A stretch of 64,000 nt of DNA from Chitinophaga sp. S165 (lineage in GTDB: Bacteria; Bacteroidota; Bacteroidia; Chitinophagales; Chitinophagaceae). The position numbers and the translations under genes are program-made. The notes below the pieces were generated by a model, which saw only the letters and a program-made list of their open reading frames with translations, ran no database searches and was not told the DNA's origin. Position 1 is the stretch's first letter. Each line of letters starts with the position of its first letter. The DNA lies in contig NZ_QGTG01000007.1 of the NCBI RefSeq assembly GCF_003182155.1, positions 124,001-188,000 on the forward strand, given 5' to 3'. Shown piece after piece: positions 1 through 7,035 of this stretch.

Positions 1-56
1 GCAGGCTGGAGGTCTTTCAGAAAGGCTGCTGCGTCTTTTATTTGCTGTTGAAGCAT
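1..56 (-). CDS. 5' end of an unidentified gene (partial)
   Basis: A frame opens at an ATG at 56 on the minus strand and runs off the left edge without a stop. The 18 complete visible codons read MLQQQIKDAAAFLKDLQP, an amphipathic helix typical of a cytoplasmic enzyme N-terminus. Purine nucleoside phosphorylases often begin in a similar way, but 18 residues are not enough to assign it. The next gene upstream (DUF1080) is on the same strand, ends at 262 and has its own terminator, so this gene probably has its own promoter in 57-206. Confidence 0.5.
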   Translation of the reverse strand, partial: MLQQQIKDAAAFLKDLQP

Positions 57-206
57 GGTTTTATCAATTACGAATTATCAATGACAGTTAGAGCAGCGAA
101 GGTAACAGGTAATTCTTTATTGCCGATTGACATTCGTCAAATAGTATAGGCGGGTTAGTTTCCGGGGGATGATCAGGAACGTTTACAAGCATCCGCCGTA
201 AATAAA

Positions 207-248
207 AACAGCGGTGAGACACAGTCTGAAAAGTGCCTCACCGCTGTT
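207..248 (-). terminator. Rho-independent terminator of the DUF1080 gene
   Basis: A 12-bp perfect stem (207-218 with 237-248, AACAGCGGTGAG arm) with an 18-nt loop lies 14 nt past the stop codon at 262. On the minus strand it is followed by a T-rich run (TTTTTATTT). Confidence 0.85.
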
Positions 249-261
249 GAAGTATGATGTC

Positions 262-861
262 TTAGTCTAAAGTCGTAATGGAAAGATTCTTCCACCTTAC
301 TTTGATGCCTCCGCCGGAGTGGATCTGAAGTGCGATCTGACCATTGGCGCCGCCGATCTTTTCATCGGTGAGCTGGATCATTTCATGACCATTCAGGATA
401 GTAGTAACACTATTACCTTTTACGATCACCTTCATCGTATTCCATTGCCCCTCTTTCAGATATTGTTCTTTATCGGCTGAAGGCTGGATCAGCCATCCGC
501 GGCCGTAAGATTCGTATATACCTCCGGTATGGCTGCCTTTCGGTGCTACTTCTGCCTGCCAGCCGGTGATCTTTGTACCTTCAATGGAGGAGTGGAAGAA
601 CACACCGCTGTTACCATTGGCCTCCTGTTTGAATTGTACGGACAGTTCAAAGTTTTTGAATGACTGATTGGTAGCCAGGTAACCATATTCCTTATCAGGA
701 CCGCTTTCACAAACGAGGTTACCGTCTTCTACATACCATTTCTCGGTACCATATACTTTCCAGCCTTCAAGGTTTTTGCCGTTGAAGAGGGATTGTTTCT
801 GCGCGAAGAGGAAAGGACTACCCATGAACACGGCCGCAGCCAGCAAAAAGAGTTTTTTCAT
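262..861 (-). CDS. Secreted DUF1080 (3-keto-disaccharide hydrolase-type) protein
   Basis: The 199-residue product begins with a Sec signal peptide (MKKLFLLAAAVFMGSPFLFAQ) followed by one DUF1080 jelly-roll domain. Family features visible are SLFNGKNLEGW near residue 24, the central NSGVFFHS strand, GGIYES, the GQWNTMKVIVKGN stretch, and a C-terminal GQIALQIHSGGGIKVRWKNL. DUF1080 is a concanavalin-like sugar-binding/hydrolase family now named after 3-keto-disaccharide hydrolysis, and Bacteroidota usually encode many copies. The domain fills the protein. The gene stands alone, bracketed by terminators at 207-248 and 926-955, so no pathway partner is evident. A -7-like TACATTTA lies at 903-910 on the minus strand. 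The substrate cannot be read from sequence. Confidence 0.9.
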   Translation of the reverse strand: MKKLFLLAAAVFMGSPFLFAQKQSLFNGKNLEGWKVYGTEKWYVEDGNLVCESGPDKEYGYLATNQSFKNFELSVQFKQEANGNSGVFFHSSIEGTKITGWQAEVAPKGSHTGGIYESYGRGWLIQPSADKEQYLKEGQWNTMKVIVKGNSVTTILNGHEMIQLTDEKIGGANGQIALQIHSGGGIKVRWKNLSITTLD

Positions 862-925
862 TTTTCAGAACGGTTTAATAACTAAAAAGAATACGTGGTA
901 CTTAAATGTAAGAAACTAAAAATAA

Positions 926-955
926 AAAAGGCGTCCTGTTTTCAGGACGCCTTTT
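926..955 (-). terminator. Rho-independent terminator of rny
   Basis: A 13-bp perfect stem (926-938 with 943-955) with a 4-nt loop sits 24 nt beyond the rny stop and is followed on the minus strand by TTTATTTTT. The A-rich flank on the other side means it could also work from the plus strand. Confidence 0.9.
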
Positions 956-979
956 AAAATAGGTTATACAGTTGTCAGT

Positions 980-2545
980 TTAGCGCGCTACGTTCACGGC
1001 ACGTTTCTCACGGATCACGGTTACTTTGATCTGACCAGGGTACTGCATTTCAGTCTGGATCTTGTTAGCGATCTCGAAAGACAGACGGTCAGCGTCGTTA
1101 TCTGTTACTTTATCACTTTCAACGATCACGCGCAGTTCGCGGCCTGCCTGGATAGCGTAAGCTTTTTCCACACCATCATGGGCGAGGGCCAGGTTTTCCA
1201 GGTCTTTGATACGTTGCAGGTAGCTCTGCATGATCTCACGACGAGCACCCGGACGTGCACCACTGATGGCGTCACAAGCCTGGATGATAGGGGAGATCAC
1301 ATATTGCATTTCCATTTCATCGTGGTGCGCGCCGATAGCGTTCACTACCGCAGCGTGCTCACCGTATTTCTCAGCCAGTTTAGCGCCCAGCAGTGCGTGG
1401 CTCAGTTCAGTTTCTTCATCAGGTACTTTACCAATGTCGTGCAGCAGACCGGCACGTTTAGCCAGTTTAGGGTTCAGACCCAGTTCCGCAGCCATTACAG
1501 CACAAAGGTTAGCAGTTTCTTTAGAGTGCATCAGGAGGTTCTGACCGTAAGAAGAACGGAAACGCATCTTACCTACCAGACGAACGAGTTCTTTATGTAA
1601 GCCATGGATACCCAGCTCGATCACAGTTCTTTCACCGATATCCATTACTTGTTCTTCCAGTTGTTTCTTAGTCTTTTCTACTACTTCTTCGATACGTGCA
1701 GGGTGGATACGTCCGTCCTGTACCAGGCGTTGCAGGGATAAACGGGCGATCTCACGGCGTAATGGATCGAAGGAAGACAGTACGATCGCTTCAGGGGTAT
1801 CATCTACGATCAGGTCAACACCGGTAGCGGCTTCAATAGCACGGATGTTACGTCCTTCACGGCCGATGATCTGGCCTTTGATCTCGTCGCTTTCCAGGTT
1901 GAACACGGTAATAGCGTTCTCGATGGTCTGCTCGGCAGCAGTACGCTGGATGGACTGTATGATGATCTTTTTAGCTTCTTTGTTTGCTTTCAGTTTAGCA
2001 TCCTCAATAATTTCCTGGATGTGTGCCAGCGCCTGTGAACGGGCTTCTTCTTTCAGGCTTTCGATGAGCTGGTGACGGGCTTCTTCAGCGGTCAGGGCAG
2101 CTACTTTTTCCAGGCGGCGGATATGCTCTTCCTGGTGTTTCTCCAGTTCAGTACGTTTTATGGCAACCAGTTCCATCTGACGGTTGAGGTTTTCTTTGAT
2201 CGCCTCGTTCTCCTGCATCTGTTTCTGAAGGTTCTCGGTCTTCTGGTTCAGTGTCTGCTCTTTCTGTTTGATGCGGTTCTCTGAATCTGCTATTTTCTGG
2301 TTACGTTGTAAAACTTCTTTCTCGTGCTCACTTTTCAGCTGGAGGAATTTTTCTTTTGCTTCCAGTAGTTTGTCCTTCTTCAGGTTCTCTGCGGTAAGTT
2401 GTGCTTCGGATACTATTTTCTGTGCCTGTAATTCTGCCTCTTGTATTTTATGTTGAGTGTTCTTGGCAAAAATCACCTTACCTAACAAAATACCTATGAT
2501 CAAAGCCACTACTGCAGCTATTGTCGACATTAAAATAACTTCCAT
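980..2545 (-). CDS. rny: Ribonuclease Y
   Basis: This 521-residue protein has the full RNase Y layout. An N-terminal membrane anchor (about 7-25) is followed by a long Glu/Lys/Gln coiled coil (about 30-190), a KH RNA-binding domain with the GREGRNIRAIE motif, and an HD phosphohydrolase domain with His369-Asp370 in LLHDIGK and HH in the GAHHDE segment. RNase Y is a membrane-attached endoribonuclease that starts mRNA decay. The length is normal for the family. The ATG at 2545 gives MEVILMST; a second ATG at 2530 would also keep the anchor. It is the last gene of the minus-strand pheT-zapA block but is separated by 376 bp, with a -7-like TATTTTCG about 85 bp upstream, so it probably has its own promoter. 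Confidence 0.97.
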   Translation of the reverse strand: MEVILMSTIAAVVALIIGILLGKVIFAKNTQHKIQEAELQAQKIVSEAQLTAENLKKDKLLEAKEKFLQLKSEHEKEVLQRNQKIADSENRIKQKEQTLNQKTENLQKQMQENEAIKENLNRQMELVAIKRTELEKHQEEHIRRLEKVAALTAEEARHQLIESLKEEARSQALAHIQEIIEDAKLKANKEAKKIIIQSIQRTAAEQTIENAITVFNLESDEIKGQIIGREGRNIRAIEAATGVDLIVDDTPEAIVLSSFDPLRREIARLSLQRLVQDGRIHPARIEEVVEKTKKQLEEQVMDIGERTVIELGIHGLHKELVRLVGKMRFRSSYGQNLLMHSKETANLCAVMAAELGLNPKLAKRAGLLHDIGKVPDEETELSHALLGAKLAEKYGEHAAVVNAIGAHHDEMEMQYVISPIIQACDAISGARPGARREIMQSYLQRIKDLENLALAHDGVEKAYAIQAGRELRVIVESDKVTDNDADRLSFEIANKIQTEMQYPGQIKVTVIREKRAVNVAR

Positions 2546-2689
2546 ACAAAAATTTTAATACTTGATTTATGTTGCATTCTTTGCCATATCCCATTCCGTG
2601 GAAAAGGTAAAGGGTTTAGAACTTGATTCGCGAAAATACAAAAAAGAACGTGCGAAACGACGGAACGACGTGCTGATATGCAGATGTGT

Positions 2690-2806
2690 GGAAGCTTACA
2701 GGAGAACCCTATAGTCAATAAGTGGATAAAGCGTTGATTACCTTAGTAATATGTTGTAGTTTTATTTCAATACGTTACTAGCTGCTAATCTACTTTTTCA
2801 AAATTA
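2690..2806 (-). ncRNA. Candidate structured RNA between zapA and rny (6S-like position)
   Basis: The 376-bp gap between zapA and rny contains a perfect -7 element, TAATTTTG (2806-2799, minus strand). Just downstream is a transcript segment that folds as a nested stem: GATTA/TAATC outside, TAGTAA/TTACTA then TAT/ATA inside, around a 17-nt loop (about 2790-2733). In Proteobacteria the 6S RNA gene follows zapA, and I recall the same neighbourhood in Bacteroidota. No consensus 6S sequence could be confirmed and the 3' end is a guess. Nothing else in 2546-2921 is recognisable apart from the rny promoter. Confidence 0.3.
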
Positions 2807-2921
2807 TTTTAGAGCATCACAGATCTGTTTCAATCAGAAATCTAAGCTGGGAATCAGGAATGGTTTCATACACGTTCAGCTCACTGTTCCGGTCTCCTGC
2901 CTGCTTAATTGCTGATCTTTC

Positions 2922-3215
2922 TTACTTCAGCGAGTTGTCCAGCAGCGCTTCGAGGTGCTGTAACTTCTCTTCCAGGAATGGCGCCAGGCCAGCCTGTATC
3001 TTCCCACCGCTTGTTACAGGATGGGTGGCGTACATGATAAGGACCATCGCAATATAGTCCTGGAGGTCTTTACCGGCGTACGCTGTTTTGAATTCAATGA
3101 TCTTTTCGTTCACTTCCTTCATGGTACGGCGTACTTCCTCTTCCTCTTCCGGCTTTATCTTAATGCGGTAAGACCTGTCGGCTACCACAATATTTATGGG
3201 AATCAGCGGTTCCAT
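2922..3215 (-). CDS. zapA: Cell division protein ZapA
   Basis: The product is a 97-residue ZapA-type protein. ZapA binds FtsZ and bundles its filaments at the division ring. The N-terminal globular part (IPINIVVADRSYRIKI, then charged helix EEEEEVRRTMKEVNEKI) and the following helix (about 40-62, ending QDYIAMVLI) match the family pattern, and length is usual. The last 30 residues form a further helix. It starts 20 nt after the coiled-coil gene and is surely co-transcribed with it downstream of pheT. The 3' gap to rny is the classical place for a 6S RNA gene. Confidence 0.88.
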   Translation of the reverse strand: MEPLIPINIVVADRSYRIKIKPEEEEEVRRTMKEVNEKIIEFKTAYAGKDLQDYIAMVLIMYATHPVTSGGKIQAGLAPFLEEKLQHLEALLDNSLK

Positions 3216-3235
3216 GTTGGTGGATTTGGTTTTAA

Positions 3236-3544
3236 CTAGCTGTTTAACAGTGCGATACAGCGATCGATCTCTTTGATATAATCATTGATCTTGTTTCGCA
3301 TTTCCTTTCTGAATTCTTCGTCATCCTCCCGGTTGGACGGCGACCCCTGGGTAGCCACGGCCATTTTGGCCAGATGTAGCTTGTTTTCCAGATTAGCGAT
3401 CGTTTCCTCCTGGGCTGCCAGTGTTCCTTCCTGTGCCTGCAATTGCTCTTTTAGCAATACATTTTCAGCCTGCACCTGCTGTAGCTTTTTTAACAACAAA
3501 TGGAGCTTATCGTCTATCCTTTGTATGTACTGCTCTAAAGCCAT
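3236..3544 (-). CDS. Small coiled-coil protein upstream of zapA
   Basis: The 102-residue protein is almost entirely coiled coil from residue 5 to 60 (leucine/glutamine heptads such as LHLLLKKLQQVQAENVLLKEQ), followed by a short polar linker (GSPSNREDDEEF) and a helical tail. The layout resembles ZapB-like division-ring proteins. Its position between pheT and zapA, 20 nt from zapA, supports a partner role for ZapA, but this is inference from shape and context; I cannot assign a named family. Confidence 0.8.
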   Translation of the reverse strand: MALEQYIQRIDDKLHLLLKKLQQVQAENVLLKEQLQAQEGTLAAQEETIANLENKLHLAKMAVATQGSPSNREDDEEFRKEMRNKINDYIKEIDRCIALLNS

Positions 3545-3619
3545 AAAAGTTAATTCATTGATCGGGAGCAGGGAACCAGGAATGATTTCGGATGACTATC
3601 CCCGATTCCCTGTTCCTAA

Positions 3620-6052
3620 TTATTTCCTGATTTCCGCCTGTAACTGTCCTTCGAATGCTTTTACCAGCTTATCCATTACCGCGTCAATTTCCTTATCGGT
3701 AAGGGTTTTCTGTGCATCCTGGAAGGTGAAGCTAACGGCGTATGACTTTTTATTGGCGCCCAGTTTCTCACTCTCAAAAACGTCAAACAGGTTCAGTTCC
3801 TGCAGCAGGGAAGACTTCACTGTTTTAGCGGCAGCTTCCACAGCAGCAAATTTTACCTGTTTGTCCAGTACGAGGGCGAGGTCACGGCGAACAGCCGGGA
3901 ACTTCGGTATTTCTTTGTAAAAGTTATCGCTTTTTTGCAGTAATCCCAATACAATCTTCCAGTTGAAGTCGGCAAACAGTACCTGTTGCTTAATATCGAA
4001 CTGTTTCAGTTTCTGTGCATTAACAGCGCCGAGCACTACTACCGGCTTGTTTTTTACACTGATCTGCCAGCCGTTCTGCAGGGAATCGTTCTCTGCTTCT
4101 GACCACTGCAGACCTGTGATGCCTAACTGTTTGAACAGGTTCTGTACATAGCCTTTCAGGAAGTAGAAATCTACCGGTTCAGCCTTGTGCATCCAGTTTT
4201 CCGTTCTTTTCTGGCCGGTCATGTAGAGGCTCAGATGAGCAGTTTCTTCATATTTCCCTTGTTCCTTAACAGCATATGTATTACCGAATTCGAAGAACAA
4301 CAGGTTGTCATTACGACGGTTCAGGTTGTGTGCAACACTTTCAAGGCCGGTTTCCAGCATGGAAGGGCGCATCACGTCCAGGTCGGCGCTGAGGCTGTTG
4401 ATCATTTTCACGGTATACTCCTGCACCTCAGGTGTAAAATACTTACTATTGGTGATAGAGTTGGTGAAAATCTCGTTAAATCCGTTGGATGCCAGGTAGT
4501 TAGCCGCTTTCTCACGTACTCTTTCCGGATCTGGCTTCAGATTGGCGGAAGGAGTGATCAGTACCTGGGAAGGAATCTCGATATTATCCAGACCATCAAT
4601 ACGCATGACTTCTTCCACGAGATCGGCTGGAATGCTGATGTCAGGTTTGCTATAAGGCACGCTTACCCGCAGTCTTTCCGCATCTTTTTTGAGGATGCCG
4701 AAGCCCAGGCTGCTCAGGATATTCACAATTTTATCTTCCGGATAAGCCTTTCCGCTCAGTTTATGGATGTAGTTAAAGCTGGTTTCTACTTCTGTTTGTG
4801 CCTTTGGTTGTGGATAAACATCAACCACTTCAGAAGCAGCCTGACCGCCGGCCAGTTCGCAGATCAGTGCGGCAGCGCGCTGCAGTACATAGACTGTAGC
4901 TGAGATGTCTGTACCCTTTTCGAAACGGGCGGCCGCGTCGGTGCGGAGGCCATGACGGAAAGAGGTAGGGCGGATGCTTGCCGGGCTGAAACAGGCGCTT
5001 TCCAGGAATATGTTGGTGGTAGCGTCTGTTACACCGGAATGGAGTCCGCCGAAAACACCGGCAATACACATTGGCTCACTTTTACCGTTACAGATCATCA
5101 GGTCTGCGGCGTCCAGTTTGCGTTCCTTTTCATCCAGCGTTACAAAAAGCGTGTTCTGTGGCAGGTTCTTTACGATCACCTGACGACCGTCGATAGCGTC
5201 GGCGTCAAATGCATGTAACGGCTGACCGGTTTCATGCAGGATGAAGTTGGTGATGTCCACTATATTATTAATAGGGCGTACACCGATGGCCAGCAGTTTA
5301 TTCTTTAACCAATCCGGAGAAGGGGCGATCTTCACACCAGTGATGGAAATGCCGCTATATCTTGGACAGGCGTTTGTGTTTTCTATAGTCACACCGATCT
5401 GAAGCGGAGCTGCTGCTTTGGGCAGGGTGGTCAGTTCTGGTGCTAATGCTTTGTATTTCAGTGTGTTTTCGCTATTATTCAGGTAAGCGCACACATCTTT
5501 GGCAACACCCAGGTGGCTCATTGCGTCCATCCTGTTGGGGGTCAGCCCTATTTCATACACCCAGTCCTGAACAGGTTTAAATACGTCCCTGGCAGGAGTA
5601 CCTGGTACCAGGGAAGGGTCCAGTACCATGATACCGGCATGGCTGCCGCCGAGGCCGATCTCATCTTCTGCACAGATCATTCCATGGCTTTCTTCCCCAC
5701 GGATCTTGGCCTTCTTCATGGTCAGCGGTTCGCCGCTGGCAGGATAGATGGTAGTCCCGATAGGCGCTATTACTACTTTTTGTCCGGCGGCCACGTTAGG
5801 GGCCCCGCAAACGATATGCAGCGGTTCGCCACTGCCTGTATTTACTGTAGTTAATCTCAGTTTATCGGCATTAGGATGGGGAGCTACGGTCAGTACCTCG
5901 CCGATCACCAGTCCTTCGAGACTGCCTTTTACGGACTCGAATTGTTCCAGGCTTTCCACCTCGAGGCCTATACGCGTCAAGATAACAGATAGTTCCTCCG
6001 GCGTAGGTTTAACCGGCAAATAGTCACACAGCCAATTGTACGAAATAGTCAT
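3620..6052 (-). CDS. pheT: Phenylalanine--tRNA ligase beta subunit
   Basis: At 810 residues this is the normal long bacterial PheRS beta chain. In order it shows an EMAP-type tRNA-binding domain (about 40-155, GLVIGEVLTVAPHPNADKL), the B3/B4 editing domain (about 215-400, with GQPLHAFDAD), the B5 domain (about 410-485), the catalytic-like core (about 490-690, including EIFTNSITN and RPSMLETGL), and a C-terminal FDX-ACB anticodon-binding domain (about 715-810, PKFPAVRRDLALVL). It pairs with PheS, which is not in this window, so pheS and pheT are unlinked here. It is the first gene of the minus-strand block; its promoter must lie in the 983-bp gap shared with dnaB, where a weak TAACTTTA element is seen near 6075-6085. 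Confidence 0.98.
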   Translation of the reverse strand: MTISYNWLCDYLPVKPTPEELSVILTRIGLEVESLEQFESVKGSLEGLVIGEVLTVAPHPNADKLRLTTVNTGSGEPLHIVCGAPNVAAGQKVVIAPIGTTIYPASGEPLTMKKAKIRGEESHGMICAEDEIGLGGSHAGIMVLDPSLVPGTPARDVFKPVQDWVYEIGLTPNRMDAMSHLGVAKDVCAYLNNSENTLKYKALAPELTTLPKAAAPLQIGVTIENTNACPRYSGISITGVKIAPSPDWLKNKLLAIGVRPINNIVDITNFILHETGQPLHAFDADAIDGRQVIVKNLPQNTLFVTLDEKERKLDAADLMICNGKSEPMCIAGVFGGLHSGVTDATTNIFLESACFSPASIRPTSFRHGLRTDAAARFEKGTDISATVYVLQRAAALICELAGGQAASEVVDVYPQPKAQTEVETSFNYIHKLSGKAYPEDKIVNILSSLGFGILKKDAERLRVSVPYSKPDISIPADLVEEVMRIDGLDNIEIPSQVLITPSANLKPDPERVREKAANYLASNGFNEIFTNSITNSKYFTPEVQEYTVKMINSLSADLDVMRPSMLETGLESVAHNLNRRNDNLLFFEFGNTYAVKEQGKYEETAHLSLYMTGQKRTENWMHKAEPVDFYFLKGYVQNLFKQLGITGLQWSEAENDSLQNGWQISVKNKPVVVLGAVNAQKLKQFDIKQQVLFADFNWKIVLGLLQKSDNFYKEIPKFPAVRRDLALVLDKQVKFAAVEAAAKTVKSSLLQELNLFDVFESEKLGANKKSYAVSFTFQDAQKTLTDKEIDAVMDKLVKAFEGQLQAEIRK

Positions 6053-6156
6053 TTGTAAATTTATATAAGTGCCGTAAAGTTAGTGTAAATCACGAATAGT
6101 CCCTATAGCCGGGAAGGAATAGCGGGAGGGAGGGGGAAAAAAGGGAAAGTACGCTT

Positions 6157-6200
6157 TATACATGACGTATACATGCTTCATACATGGCGCATATACGACG
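6157..6200. repeat. 11-bp-periodic array 1 (four units)
   Basis: Four contiguous 11-mers are visible: TATACATGACG, TATACATGCTT, CATACATGGCG and CATATACGACG. Adjacent units match at 7 to 8 of 11 positions. The array is non-coding, lies in the pheT-dnaB gap, and shows the same period as the larger palindromic array 100 bp to the right. Confidence 0.8.
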
Positions 6201-6288
6201 CATCGTTGGATATAAGGCGAAGTTTTCAGCCCGGATCCGGAGATCATATTAGCTTTTTTTTATCGTTAACCGTAAGCCAGGGTATTAC

Positions 6289-6409
6289 CGGGCAGTCATC
6301 GCTTATACATCGCTTATGTATCGCTCATCCTACGTTCATCTTACGTTCATGAACGTAAGATGAACGTAGGATGAGCGATACATAAGCGATATATAAGCGG
6401 TATCTAAGC
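6289..6409. repeat. 11-bp-periodic array 2 forming a 100-bp near-perfect palindrome
   Basis: From 6300 to 6409 the sequence divides exactly into ten 11-mers. The left units begin CGCTTAT, CGCTCAT or CGTTCAT, and the right units are their reverse complements, ending ATGAAC, ATGAGC or TAAGC. The switch falls at 6349/6350 with no spacer. The arms pair perfectly for 41 bp (6309-6349 with 6350-6390), then one mismatch (6308/6391), then 8 more pairs to 6300/6399. A further left unit (6289-6299) is degenerate. No ORF or protein-coding signal covers it. It lies between the divergent genes pheT and dnaB. Its function is unknown. Confidence 0.95.
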
Positions 6410-6778
6410 GACGTTTCGTCCTGAAATAGGTTTACAGTTTTATAGTGAGGATCAGGATTGACTTAACAGATAATTGTAAATTCAGTATGGACTTTGCAGA
6501 TGCACAATTTAAGCTTTACATAACAATTTAAGTTTTTATACCCCTTCGCGGATTGATTTTGCAGATAAATTGGGAAAGTATCCAAGCCGGCCCGGGGATT
6601 TCCAGTTCCTCTGCCTCTTTTCAATAATCACACCAGTTTATACCGCTAACCCGGACGCGAAAACGACGGAAACGTTTCCAAAGAGGAAATGTGCAAATCA
6701 TCAAGGCTTATGTGTGAAACTTTTTTGCACATTGTTTGTGAATATCCTGACCTTTGCATGGGGATAGTGTGTGAATTT

Positions 6779-6831
6779 GGTGGATAATGAATCGATAGTC
6801 AGTGCATAACTGTCATTTTGCGGGTGCATAA
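6779..6831 (-). promoter_or_regulatory. Three DnaA-box-like 9-mers at 22-bp intervals upstream of dnaB
   Basis: On the minus strand, TTATCCACC (6779-6787), TTATGCACT (6801-6809) and TTATGCACC (6823-6831) resemble the DnaA box TTATNCACA with one or two differences. They have the same orientation and exactly 22-bp start-to-start spacing, about two helical turns. They lie 205-257 bp before the dnaB start. DnaA binding is inferred from the consensus only. The rest of 6410-6900 is AT-rich with no gene that I can support. Confidence 0.5.
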
Positions 6832-6902
6832 CCTGTGCATGTCACCTTATAAATTATATACCCAGGCAAACTTTAGAAAATGGAAAATTGCGGTTACCTT
6901 AG

Positions 6903-6932
6903 TTTGAAAGGCCCAAAAAAGTTTACAATTTG
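6903..6932 (+). promoter_or_regulatory. Candidate dnaB promoter
   Basis: TTTG at 6903-6906 is followed after 17 bp by TACAATTTG (6924-6932). This resembles the Bacteroidota -33 TTTG / -7 TAnnTTTG arrangement with one extra base inside the -7. It would give a 5' leader of about 95 nt before dnaB. Confidence 0.35.
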
Positions 6933-7035
6933 ATAAAACGGGAGTAGCTCAAACTGGTACAATAAAATTGTAACAACAACTAAGGACGCCACGACTTTTA
7001 ACTTTTTGATTAACAGACTAATCACGAGAATATAA

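Noticed and set aside
6289..6409. CRISPR array
   Set aside because: The units are 11 bp, contiguous, and form a palindrome; there are no 25-40 bp repeats with unique spacers and no cas genes.
6570..6767. 65-codon frame in the pheT-dnaB gap
   Set aside because: No ribosome-binding site, no family resemblance, mixed low-quality protein; the region is dominated by repeats and AT-rich sequence.
6410..7035. Chromosomal replication origin
   Set aside because: DnaA-like boxes and AT-rich sequence are present next to dnaB, but there is no dnaA gene, only three imperfect boxes, and no way to check strand skew from one window.
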